64,000 bases of DNA from assembly GCA_963787375.1 (NCBI GenBank), contig CAWBCR010000021.1, forward strand, positions 1 to 64,000, written 5' to 3'. Below the pieces are notes generated by a model. The model saw only the letters and a program-made list of their open reading frames with translations, searched no databases and was not told the origin of the DNA. Positions 18,644 to 26,636 of the stretch are shown piece by piece. This DNA is from CAWBCR01 sp963787375 (GTDB lineage Bacteria; Chloroflexota; Anaerolineae; Aggregatilineales; UBA3940). Positions within the stretch are counted from its first letter, which is position 1. The number at the start of each line of letters is the position of its first letter. Made by a program: the position numbers and the translations under genes.

Positions 18644-19227
18644 CACGCACCGCCTTTGATCGTCATGGGGATGCCCGCCACCATCAGGATCACCCGGTCG
18701 GCGTCGCGGGCGAGCGCCTGATTGGCCCGACCCAGCAGGTCGCGATAGGCGCGACCTAGCTCATAGGGCGGCACGACGCCCATCCCCACCTCGTTCGAGA
18801 CGACGATCAGCGTGGTGTCCAGTTCCCGCGCGCAGGCGGCAATCTCCTCGACCTCGCGCATCACGCCGGCCTCGATGGCCGGGTTGAACGGCTCGTGCGG
18901 CTCGGCGAAGGCGTCGGCGTTGTAGGGGCCGGTCATCTCCATCAGGATGTTAGCCGCCAGCACCGTCACGCAGTCGACCAGCACGGCGCGCGCACCGCCC
19001 GCCTCGCGGCGTATCCCCGCCCCGACCTCGCCCGGCGCTTCGAGCGTGCGCCATGTGGCAGGCCGCCGCGATTGGTGGGCGCGCGCCCGCTCGCGCATCT
19101 CGTCGTCTTTGGCCTCGGCGGTCGCCACGTACAGCACGTCGCCGCCGCCGATCTCACGTGCAAGCTGTTCGGCGTACGTGCTCTTGCCGCTGCGCACGCC
19201 GCCCAGCAATAGAATCATCTTTCCCAT
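18643..19227 (-). CDS. cobU: Adenosylcobinamide kinase / adenosylcobinamide-phosphate guanylyltransferase
   Basis: 194 residues from ATG 19227 (MGKMILLLGGVRSGKSTYAE); AAGGGG precedes it, and the longer frame to 19263 adds only nonconserved sequence. Walker A GGVRSGKS (9-16), then VLYVATAEAKDDEM and SNEVGMGVVPPYELGRAYRDLLG near the C-terminus are the CobU/CobP signatures. It phosphorylates adenosylcobinamide and transfers GMP to give AdoCbi-GDP, the partner substrate of CobS. Overlaps cobO by one base. Confidence 0.92.
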   Translation of the reverse strand: MGKMILLLGGVRSGKSTYAEQLAREIGGGDVLYVATAEAKDDEMRERARAHQSRRPATWRTLEAPGEVGAGIRREAGGARAVLVDCVTVLAANILMEMTGPYNADAFAEPHEPFNPAIEAGVMREVEEIAACARELDTTLIVVSNEVGMGVVPPYELGRAYRDLLGRANQALARDADRVILMVAGIPMTIKGGA

Positions 19228-19281
19228 GGAACCCCTTCGGCTCGGTGAGCCGTCAGCCGACACTATCTTGATTCGTGCGGG

Positions 19282-20414
19282 TCACTGGTCCGTATAGACA
19301 CCCCAGGCCAGGTCATCGTGCTGCGCGACGAAATCCTCCGAGTAGTACACAGCCAGGTCCCCGCGTCCCTGTAGATGGGTGCCGAAAAGGCAGCCGCGAA
19401 ATGCGCCATGCGGGCCACCATCTCCGGGTTTAGCACCATCATGTGATCCGGGCCGACGAACGAGATCAGCGTCTTGTCGGGTGTGCCGAGGTGCTCGAAG
19501 ATCAGCGCGTTTTCCGGGTAGAGCGTATCCCCGGTTGCGACGATCATCAGCGTGGGCCGGTCGACCGCCGCCAGCCCCCTCTCACCGAACAACCACCAGC
19601 CTTCCGCAGCCAGCGGCATCACGGCGCGAATCCGCTCATCCGTCATCGGTTGCCACAGGCCATCGTCGCTGGCGGTGATGGCCTCGCCCACATGGGCGGT
19701 GAAAGCATCCCAGTCGTCAGCCGGGGCGCAGTAAAAGCTGGACATGTCCCTCACAAGCCCCTCGGTAATCGCGTCGGGGTCCGGGCATTGAGCCAGATAG
19801 TATTCGGGGTCGATGCGGGCCCCGCTCAGGGCCAGCGCATTGTAGCCGTCAAACGAGTAGCCGATAGCCCCGGCGTGGTCGGCGTCGATCATGCCCTCCA
19901 GCCCTTCCGGCGGGCTGGAGGCAACCTGATTCAGCGCAAACAGGAGGTCCAGCGGCTGATCGGTCATCTGTTCGCCCATCTGAAGGTAGGTGTCGATTTT
20001 ATCGACGCTGGCCCACGTGAAACCACGACTGACCAGGTACGGGGCGAATACCCTGGCCACCTTGGTCGAAGATAGGATCAGCGGGTAGGGCGCGCCGCTG
20101 CGGTCCGGCTCAAGGTTGCTGCCATCCTGAAAGGCAGCGTCGGTCGAGTCTTCGGGCTGGATGGCCGGATACCACACCGTGATGCTGACCAGCCGATCAT
20201 CGCGGCTGGCGTCCTCGAACGAATACGTACGTTTGCCAAGGTAATATGGGTCACGTTCTGACAGCGGATAGGAAGCTGGCTTTGGGGTGACCTCTGCGCT
20301 AACCGCTTCCTCGGCAGCCTGCGGTGCTGCGGGGCTACAGGCACCCAGAGTCAGCATCGCCAGGCAAGCTGCAACCTGTACAGGAATGCGCCATGCCGAC
20401 CTCAGGAGTCCCAT
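19282..20414 (-). CDS. Secreted alpha/beta hydrolase lipoprotein (PAF-acetylhydrolase-like), one frameshift at the C-terminus
   Basis: About 377 residues from ATG 20414 (GAAGG upstream), giving a lipoprotein signal MGLLRSAWRIPVQ ... LTLGAC. Hydrolase core: ITVWYPAIQP, nucleophile Ser in AIGYSFDGYNA (a GxSxD variant of GxSxG), Asp around ATGDTLYPEN and His in GPDHMMV. This resembles PAF-acetylhydrolase/dienelactone-type esterases. The ORF ends in a nonsense tail; changing frame near 19380 gives a sensible end DFVAQHDDLAWGVYTDQ, stop 19282-19284. It lies inside the cobalamin operon between cobS and cobU without an obvious metabolic role there. Confidence 0.65.
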
Positions 20415-20479
20415 AAAGCCTTCTATCGGTGCCTTGCACAGAATCAGCTTAGACCGCACCTGGGCGGACTTCACCTACT

Positions 20480-21214
20480 TTACATGCTAATCCCCGCCAT
20501 GACCAGCAGCAGCACCGCCAGCTCGACCAGCATTCCGAGCGCGCCGTACAGGTCGCCCGTCAGGCCTGGGACGCGCCGCAGCGCGAACCACGCCGCAACC
20601 AGCATCACCGCCAGCGCCAGCCCTGCCGCGATCAGGCCTATCACGCCCGCCGCCAGCCACGCCGCCGCCAGCGCGATCAGCGAGGCGAGCAGCGCCTGCG
20701 GCCAGCGGGCGTTGTCTTTCATCGCGCGGCCCAGACCCTGCTCGCGGGCGTAGGGGAAGGCGACCAGCGCCAGCGCCATCGCCCAGCGGGCCAGCGTTGG
20801 CGCGAGCAGCAATCCCAGCGAGCGGTCGGGCAGCGCGGCCAGCGCCGCGAACTGCGCCAGCAGCATCAGCCCGCCGCCTGCCACGCCGAACGCGCCCACG
20901 CGCAAGTCGCGCATAATCTCCAGCCGCCGCTCCGGCGTGAACCCGCCGAACAGCCCGTCGCAGGCGTCCATGAAGCCGTCGAGGTGCAGCCCGCGCGTCA
21001 GGATCACCCACGCGGCCAGCGTCAGCGCGGCGGCCACGCCGGGCGGGAAGATCAGCCGCAGCCCCATCTGCGCGCCGAACAGCGCCGCGCCCAGCGCCAG
21101 CCCGGCCAGCGGGTAGAACCCCACCGAGCGGCCCATCTCGTGCGCGGTGAAGGGCCGCCGTACCACTGGCGGCAGGATCGTCAGGAACTGAAAGGCGGCC
21201 AGCAGCGCGATCAG
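20480..21214 (-). CDS. cobS: Adenosylcobinamide-GDP ribazoletransferase
   Basis: About 244 residues, six or more TM helices. Typical CobS segments: LAAFQFLTILPP at the N-terminus, MGRSVGFYPLAGLALG, the Mg-binding TRGLHLDGFMDACDGLFGG, and MRDLRVGAFG. Family N-termini require the sequence upstream of the first GTG, and the only start-like codon in frame there is CTG at 21212-21214 with AAGGAG six bases before it; a lost ATG is also possible. Joins AdoCbi-GDP to alpha-ribazole in the membrane. Confidence 0.88.
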   Translation of the reverse strand: MIALLAAFQFLTILPPVVRRPFTAHEMGRSVGFYPLAGLALGAALFGAQMGLRLIFPPGVAAALTLAAWVILTRGLHLDGFMDACDGLFGGFTPERRLEIMRDLRVGAFGVAGGGLMLLAQFAALAALPDRSLGLLLAPTLARWAMALALVAFPYAREQGLGRAMKDNARWPQALLASLIALAAAWLAAGVIGLIAAGLALAVMLVAAWFALRRVPGLTGDLYGALGMLVELAVLLLVMAGISM

Positions 21215-21279
21215 GGTGTCTCCTTCCCTCTCTCCACTTAATGAGGGAGCGAACTACGTCACGAACCTCTCAGGCCCGG

Positions 21280-21353
21280 AGTCCGCTTCCAGTGGACTTG
21301 TCTGCCCGCGAGCGTCGCGAGCGGGCACCCAGCCCGGCGATTGATCGCCGGGC
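21280..21353. repeat. Three consecutive hairpins in the cobT-cobS gap
   Basis: In order: AGTCCGCT/AGTGGACT (loop TCC, one mismatch), TGCCCGC/GCGGGCA (11-base loop) and a perfect 10-bp stem GCCCGGCGAT/ATCGCCGGGC with loop TG. They begin 13 bases beyond the cobT stop codon (21367, minus strand). Likely a REP-like structured repeat; the sequence differs from family A. Confidence 0.6.
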
Positions 21354-21366
21354 GGGCATGGCGCAT

Positions 21367-22427
21367 CTACTCCCCCTCGCCATCCGGAACTCCCGCCTCG
21401 GCGAAGGTCGCCATCTCTGACAGAAGTGTTCCAGGCCGCCTCGGCCAGCGAAATCCCCAGCGCCGCGCCGGTGCCTTCGCCCAGCCGCAGGTCGAAGTCG
21501 AGCAGCGGGGAGAGGCCCAGCCAGTCGAGCATGATGCCGTGCCCGCGCTCCTGCGAGCGATGCGCGGCGATCAGGTACGGTTTGACCGCTGGCGTGATGG
21601 CGGCGGCGATCATCGCGGCGGCGTCGAGATGAAGCCGTCGACCATCACCGGGACGCGGTGGGCCGCTGCGCCCAGGATCACGCCCGGCCAACCCGCCGAT
21701 CTCAAAGCCGCCCACCTTCGCCAGCACGTCGAGCCCGTCGGCGGGGTCGGGGTGGTTGAGCGCCAGCGCCCGCTCGATCGCCGCTGATCTTGCGCGCCAG
21801 CCCGGCGTCGTCGATGCCGGTGCCGCGCCCGGCGAGGACCCGCCGCCGGCCGCCGGTGAGCACGGCGGCGATGGCCGCCGAGGGCGTCGTGTTGCCGATG
21901 CCCATGTCGCCGGTGCCGACGATGTCCAGCCCCTTCGCGATCTCCGCCTCGACCACGCTCGATGCCGGCCTCGCACCGCCTGCTCGGCCTGCGTCGCGCG
22001 TCATGGCCGGGCCACGCGCAATGTTGGCCGTGCCGTGCGCGATCTTTTCACGACGAGGTCGGGGTGGGGCGGCATGTCGGCGGCGACGCCCATGTCGACC
22101 ACGACCACCCGCGCGCCGACGTGGCGCGCCAGCACGTTGATCGCCGCGCCGCCGCGCAGGAAGTTGAGCACCATCTGCGGCGTGACCTCCTGCGGGAAGG
22201 CGCTGACGCCTTCGGCCACCACGCCGTGATCGCCGGCCATCGTCACGATGGCCTTGTCTCTGATGCTGGGCTGCGCCTGCCCGCTGACGCCCGCGATCTG
22301 GATCGAGAGCGCCTCCAGCCGGCCCAGGCTGCCCGGCGGCTTGGTCAGCGTGTTCTGGCGGTCGGCGGCAGCTTGCGCGGCGGCTGCGTCGAGGGGACGG
22401 ATGCGGGCGATGAGGTCGGGAAGCATG
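21367..22427 (-). pseudogene. cobT: Nicotinate-nucleotide-dimethylbenzimidazole phosphoribosyltransferase, multiply frameshifted
   Basis: Start ATG 22427 behind AGGAG; stop 21367-21369; 1061 bases, matching the usual 350-residue CobT after correction. The first 140 residues are intact: NTLTKPPGSLGRLE, TMAGDHGVVAEGVSAFPQ, MVLNFLRGGAAINVLA, VVVDMGVAAD. Later pieces in other frames give GDMGIGNTTPSAAI, LAGRGTGIDDAGL and LSPLLDFDLRLGEGTGAAL, all CobT motifs in the right order. At least four frame changes occur between 21420 and 22030. It activates lower ligand bases to alpha-ribazole phosphate. The disrupted state is probably a sequence-quality effect because the rest of the operon is sound. Confidence 0.8.
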
Positions 22428-22463
22428 GGGTTGGCTCCTGGTGATATCTGCATGTGCGTGTTT

Positions 22464-22492
22464 GTAGGGGCGGGTCTCAGACCCGCCCCTAC
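22464..22492. repeat. Family-C inverted repeat, copy C1
   Basis: GTAGGGGCGGGTC, loop TCA, GACCCGCCCCTAC: a perfect 13-bp stem. It lies six bases after the stop of the minus-strand ATPase gene (22499) and before cobT. A second related copy is at 55414-55458. Confidence 0.75.
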
Positions 22493-22498
22493 TGGCGC

Positions 22499-23521
22499 TC
22501 AATGTTCTGGCGGCGTGTCCTGCCGCAGCGCGTCGATCAATTCGTGGATCGACCCCGCCTCGACGCGGCGATCCGCCGTCTCGACGCGCCAGCGGGTGTG
22601 GCTGTTGGTGCCGTCGACCGCGACGCGGATCACCGCATGGTCGCCGTTGTAGCTGACGGCGTAGCCCTCGCGCTCCAGCGCGCGCGCCGTCCACACGGCG
22701 GGCAGGCCCTCGCCGTCGAGGTGCACCGTGCCCGCCTCGCCGCGCGGGGCGGCGAACGAGCCGGTCGCCGCGTCAAAGCTGACGCCCGCGTGCTGGAAGG
22801 TCTGCTCGAACGCGCCGCTCAGGATCAGGTCTTCGGGTGCGCCGCTGCGGATCGAGCCGTCGGCGGCCATCAGCCATAAGCGGTCGGCGCAGTGCAGCGC
22901 GAGGTCGAGGTCATGCGTCGAGAGCAGGATCGCCTGCCCGGTCGAGCGGGCCAGCGCGCGCAGCGTCTGCATCACCTCGACGCGGTGCGGCAGGTCGAGG
23001 AAGGCGGTCGGCTCGTCGAGCAGCATGACACGCGGCTCCTGCGCCAGCGCGCGGGCGATCATCACCTTCTGCCGCTCGCCGTCGCTCAGCGCCTCGACGC
23101 TGTTCGCCGCCAGCGGCCCCGCGCCCACCGCCTCAATCGCCCAGCGCACCACGAACTCGTCGTGCGGGCTGAGCCTGCCCAGCCAGCCGGTGTGCGGGAA
23201 GCGCCCCAGCGCGACCAGCGCGTAGGCGGTCAGCGTGCCCACGCTGACGCGGTCGGTGAGCACCACGCTCAGCAGCCGGGCCAGCTCGCGCGGCTTGAGG
23301 CGCGCCACGTCGCGGCCCATGATCGAGATGCGCCCGCCCAGCGGTGGCTGCATCCCGGCCAGCGTGCGCAGCAGCGTCGACTTGCCCGCGCCGTTCGGCC
23401 CCAGCAGGCACACCAGTTCGCCGCCGGTTAGCGTCAGCGCGAGATCACGGCTGAGGGTGTGCTGCGGCTGGCGGTAGCCAATCGTCAGGCCCTGCGTGTT
23501 CAGGACGGATGTCGCGATCAT
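22499..23521 (-). CDS. Cobalamin/siderophore-type ABC transporter ATP-binding protein with C-terminal extension
   Basis: 340 residues from ATG 23521, which overlaps the permease stop by ATGA. Walker A LLGPNGAGKSTLLRTLAG (about 38-55), signature LSDGERQKVMIARAL (variant of LSGGE), Walker B VMLLDEPTAFLDLP and STHDLDLAL switch His. After about residue 255 there is an unusual extra domain of some 85 residues (WTARALEREGYAVSYNGDHA, WRVETADRR) seen only in some archaeal/Chloroflexota-type FecE/BtuD relatives. Powers the BtuC-like permease; the operon and riboswitch point to corrinoid uptake. Confidence 0.85.
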   Translation of the reverse strand: MIATSVLNTQGLTIGYRQPQHTLSRDLALTLTGGELVCLLGPNGAGKSTLLRTLAGMQPPLGGRISIMGRDVARLKPRELARLLSVVLTDRVSVGTLTAYALVALGRFPHTGWLGRLSPHDEFVVRWAIEAVGAGPLAANSVEALSDGERQKVMIARALAQEPRVMLLDEPTAFLDLPHRVEVMQTLRALARSTGQAILLSTHDLDLALHCADRLWLMAADGSIRSGAPEDLILSGAFEQTFQHAGVSFDAATGSFAAPRGEAGTVHLDGEGLPAVWTARALEREGYAVSYNGDHAVIRVAVDGTNSHTRWRVETADRRVEAGSIHELIDALRQDTPPEH

Positions 23522-24634
23522 GCTGAGAACGTCTCCTTCAGGTTGTTGCGGCGCAGGATGACCCACACCACCACCGGCGCGCCGATCAGCGCGGTGATCG
23601 AGTTGAGCGGCAGCACGATGTTGCTGCCCGGCACCTGCGCCACCAGGTCGGCTATCAGCGCCACGACCGCGCCGCTCAGGATGACCGCCGGGATCAGCAC
23701 GCGGTGGTCGGACGTGCCAAACAGGCTGCGGCACAGGTGCGGGATGGCGATCCCCAGAAAGCCGATCGGGCCGCAGAAGGCGGTCACTACGCCGGCCAGC
23801 ACCGAGGCGCTGACGATGATCCAGAAGCGCGCCGGTTTGACGGCCAACCCCATGCTGTGCGCGTAGTGCTCGCCCAGCAGCAGTGCGTTGAGCGGCTTGG
23901 CCATGCCCGCCGCCAGCGCCAGCGCCGCGATCAGCGCCGGGGCCATCAGCCGCAGCTCTGACCACGTGGTGCCGCCAAAGCTGCCGAACGTCCAGAAGAT
24001 GTAGGTCTGGATGCGCTCGGCGATGCTGAAGTGCAGCAGGATGTCGACCAGCGCGCTGACCGCGTAGCCGAACATCAGGCCCAGGATCAGCAGCGTCATG
24101 GTTGGCACGCGCTGGCTGGCGACACAGCACCAGCAGCATCACGCCCAGCGCGCCCAGGCTCGCCGCCACGATCACGCTCAGGTCGCCCAGCAGCGGCAGG
24201 CCGCTCAGGAATGTCGCGCCTTTGAGCAGCCCCGCCGATCCCAGCACCACCAGCGCCACGCCCAGGCTCGCGCCAGAGCTGATGCCCAGCACGTAGGGGT
24301 CGGCCAGCGGGTTGCGGAACAGCGTCTGCATCTGCAACCCGGCGATGCCCAGCGCCGCGCCGGCCAGCGTCGCGGTGACGGCCTTGGGCAGCCGGAACTG
24401 CCAGATGATCGTCGCCCAGGCAGCGCGCTCCGGCACGCCGCCGGTCAGGATGATGCCGATCTGCCGCAGTGGGATGCTCACCGAGCCAATCGATAGGCTG
24501 ACGGCGAATACTGCCACCAGCAGCAGCGCCAGCCCGGCCATCGCCAGCGGGCGCACGCCGCGCGCGGGCCACGCCTCTTCGGCAGGGGGCGGGGTCAGGT
24601 TGGGTGTGGTAAGCGTGTCGGCGATGTCGGTCAC
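23518..24634 (-). CDS. btuC: FecCD/BtuC-family ABC transporter permease, one frameshift
   Basis: About 372 residues reconstructed, start ATG 24634. Intact parts: N-terminal hydrophilic tail then VAVFAVSLSIGSVSIPL, LPKAVTATLAGAALGIAGL, NPLADPYVLGISSGASLG (family signature), and from 24108 on FGYAVSALVDILL, FCGPIGFLGIAIPHLCR and IPAVILSGAVVALIADL. The frame is lost near 24115 (the segment reading VLCxxxSQRVPTMTLL). About ten TM helices. Importer core for vitamin B12, between btuF (126 bases upstream) and the ATPase (4-base overlap). Confidence 0.85.
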
Positions 24635-24660
24635 GGTATCCTGTTCCTGTCGATCTCTTT

Positions 24661-24756
24661 ACCTCACCCCCTTTGCGATGCGCCACTGGCGCATCGCTTT
24701 TCCCCCTCTCCAATTTGGAGAGGGGGAGTCGGACCGGAAGTCCGGCGGGGATGAGG
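24661..24756. repeat. Family-A structured repeat, copy A3 (96 bp)
   Basis: Inverted ends ACCTCACCCCC and GGGGATGAGGT; hairpin 1 GCGATGCGCC/GGCGCATCGC (loop ACT); central CCCTCTCCAATTTGGAGAGGG; hairpin 3 CGGAC/GTCCG (loop CGGAA). It fills the btuF-btuC gap and ends three bases after the btuF stop codon (24760-24762). Confidence 0.85.
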
Positions 24757-24759
24757 TTC

Positions 24760-26028
24760 TTACTTCAACTGCTGGTAGTAATACAGCTCATGATCCGGCA
24801 CCAGTTCCGGATGGAAAATCTTGATCAGGTCGAGCAGCACGATCTGCGGGTGCGCTGCGCCCGTCTCGAAGTAGTCGTTGCCGTACTGCGTCTCGCGCGT
24901 GTTGACGGCGTACACCTGCCCATCCTGAAACGCCGTGAACTGCGCGAAGCGCTCGTCGGCGTTGCGCATCTCGTCGAGCGAGGTATACGTCCACACGTTC
25001 ACCCAGAAATCGGCGTTCTGCGCCTGGTTGAATACCGTCTCGAAGTCGAAGGCAGGCGAGCCGGTGTCGGTGTTGTCGGCAAAGACGTAGTCCGCGCCCG
25101 CGTCGTGGATCAGCCGTGCGGTGAAGCTCTGCCCGCCGGCCACGTACCACGTGCCCTCGTAGGGCGTGTCGGTGAAGGTGGTGGGCCGCTCGCCGACCGA
25201 GGCCGCCAGCGCGGCGGCGTCCTCGTACCGCTGCGCGATGCCGCTGAACACGGTGTCGGCCTTCGCCTCGGCGTTGAAGAACAGCGCGATGAACTTGACC
25301 CACTCGGCGCGGGCCAGCGGCGTCGCTTCCGTCCAGTCGGCGTTCATGACCACCGGCAGCCCCGCGTCGATCAGCGCCGGGAAGGTGTCATACTCCGGCG
25401 TGCCGGAGCTGTAGGCCATGACCAGATCGGGCGCGAGGTTCAGCGCCGTCTCGACGTTGACCGTGCCCGCCGGCGCGATCTCGACCACCTTGCCCGCGTC
25501 GATCATCTGGCGCACGGTCGGGTTGTTGACGTAGGCGAAGCTGTCGACGCCCGCCAGCCGGTCAAGCTGCCCCAGGTCGTCGAGCATGGTGATGTACGAG
25601 GTCGACATGGCGACCATGTGCTGCACCGGCACCTGGATCACCGTCGCGCCCTCGAAGCCGGTCGGCGTGGGCGTGCCGCACTGCACCAGCACCGCCTGGA
25701 AGGTGCGGTCCGCGCCGGGCCACGGCGTCAGCGTGGTGACGACCTTGTAGTTGTTGTGATACTCGACGGTGAAGTTCTGGGCGTAAGTAAGCGTCGTCTT
25801 GTCGGGGAAGTAGTCGACGCCCGGCGTGTAGTCCTGCACGCAGCCATCGGTCAGGTTGGCCGTCGGTGCGGCGGCGGCTTCGGTGGCGGTCGGCGCGATG
25901 GGCGCGGTGGTGGGCGGCGCGGTCGGCGCAGCGGTTGGCGCGGGCGTGCTGGCCGCCGCACAGCCTGCCAGCGCCAGCGCCAGCGCGGCAGCGATCAGAA
26001 TATTGAGCAGGGTCGATGGACGTTCCAC
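24760..26028 (-). CDS. btuF: Cobalamin-type ABC transporter substrate-binding lipoprotein (BtuF/FecB-like)
   Basis: 422 residues. Lipoprotein signal with lipobox LAGC (about 19-22), then a low-complexity Ala/Pro/Thr linker (APTAAPTAPPTTAPIAPT) to the surface. Periplasmic-binding-protein fold: VAMSTSYITMLDDLGQLDRL, PDLVMAYSSG, GLPVVMNADWTEATPLARAEW and RLIHDAGADYVFADN. First gene of the operon behind the cobalamin riboswitch, which makes corrinoids the likely ligand. About 100 residues between linker and the core domain are an insertion relative to short BtuF proteins. Confidence 0.85.
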   Translation of the reverse strand: MERPSTLLNILIAAALALALAGCAAASTPAPTAAPTAPPTTAPIAPTATEAAAAPTANLTDGCVQDYTPGVDYFPDKTTLTYAQNFTVEYHNNYKVVTTLTPWPGADRTFQAVLVQCGTPTPTGFEGATVIQVPVQHMVAMSTSYITMLDDLGQLDRLAGVDSFAYVNNPTVRQMIDAGKVVEIAPAGTVNVETALNLAPDLVMAYSSGTPEYDTFPALIDAGLPVVMNADWTEATPLARAEWVKFIALFFNAEAKADTVFSGIAQRYEDAAALAASVGERPTTFTDTPYEGTWYVAGGQSFTARLIHDAGADYVFADNTDTGSPAFDFETVFNQAQNADFWVNVWTYTSLDEMRNADERFAQFTAFQDGQVYAVNTRETQYGNDYFETGAAHPQIVLLDLIKIFHPELVPDHELYYYQQLK

Positions 26029-26100
26029 GCAAAACCTCCAGGTGATAGAGAGTTGGTCTTTGCGCGGGATCGAAAATGGCGGCCCGGTGAGAGGTCGCCA

Positions 26101-26130
26101 GAAAACGAAAATCCCGCCGTCTGGCGGGAC
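26101..26130 (-). terminator. Attenuator terminator of the cobalamin riboswitch
   Basis: On the minus strand TCCCGCC, loop AGAC, GGCGGGA is followed by TTTTCGTTTTC. This is a rho-independent terminator lying between the B12 box and the btuF start (26028). It is the likely expression platform, ending transcription when cobalamin is bound. Confidence 0.75.
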
Positions 26131-26179
26131 CGTGTGCGGGGGAATGTCCCTCGCGCCCGGCCCCCTTGTCTCACGAAGG

Positions 26180-26365
26180 TGGCTTAGAGCAGACGCACGG
26201 GCAGGTCATCGGGCTGCTGGCGATGGCGACCGGAGGTCGATTACGCCAGATACCGTTGCGGGCCAGCGCCGGACTCTCACCGGACTTCCCCTGGTGGCGG
26301 GCGAGTGATCGCCGCGCCATGCGCCAGCCGCCTTCCGGCAGCGGTGCACCCATGCGTGTCTCATG
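26180..26365 (-). ncRNA. Cobalamin riboswitch
   Basis: Reading the minus strand from about 26360: GGGTGCACCGCTGCC, then GGGGAAGTCCGGTGAGAG, TCCGGCGCTGGCCCGCAACGGT, and finally a B12 box AGCCCGATGACCTGCC at 26200-26215. These match the conserved core of the cobalamin (AdoCbl) class in the right order. It lies in the 608-bp gap between btuF and the divergent Fic gene, downstream of a strong promoter and upstream of the attenuator hairpin. It would turn off the uptake and assembly operon when adenosylcobalamin is plentiful. Confidence 0.93.
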
Positions 26366-26381
26366 TCAACGTTCTGAGTAC

Positions 26382-26410
26382 AGGGTACCGCTCATCAGGC
26401 GGGTTGTCAA
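26382..26410 (-). promoter_or_regulatory. Promoter of the cobalamin operon
   Basis: Minus strand TTGACA (26405-26410), 17-base spacer, TACCCT (26382-26387). Predicted transcription start is near 26375, just ahead of the riboswitch. Confidence 0.7.
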
Positions 26411-26477
26411 TGGCCGCCGCAGCGATGTGATGATCGTCCGGGCCGGTTGTGACAATCCCAGCGGCATCCTGCGCCTC

Positions 26478-26537
26478 CTCCGCCCCCCTCTCCCCAGCGA
26501 GCACGTGAGAGAGGGGGGCGGAGGGTGAGGGGTGAGG
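26478..26537. repeat. Related palindromic repeat (family-A-like), copy A6
   Basis: CTCCGCCCCCCTCTC, 14-base loop, GAGAGAGGGGGGCGGAG, followed by GGTGAGGGGTGAGG. It shares the CCCTCTC core and the GGTGAGG end with family A but lacks the flanking hairpins. Lies between the cobalamin promoter and the Fic promoter. Confidence 0.5.
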
Positions 26538-26559
26538 GTCCCGCCCTTTCCTTAGCGCG

Positions 26560-26588
26560 TTAACTCCCCACGCTAAAGAAAGTAGAAT
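26560..26588 (+). promoter_or_regulatory. Probable promoter of the Fic gene with overlapping inverted repeat
   Basis: TTAACT (26560-26565), 17-base spacer, TAGAAT (26583-26588). An inverted repeat TTAGCG (26552-26557) / CGCTAA (26571-26576) brackets the -35 box and could be an operator. Confidence 0.45.
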
Positions 26589-26636
26589 GAGAAAACCTTT
26601 CCTTAAAGAGCTATCTCGCGCGTACAAGGAAAAGCA

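Noticed and set aside
22499..24634. A 711-residue permease-ATPase fusion
   Set aside because: The middle is a wrong-frame stretch (Arg/Asp/His-rich). The permease resumes in another frame from 24108 and ends with an ATGA overlap at the ATPase start, so these are two genes.
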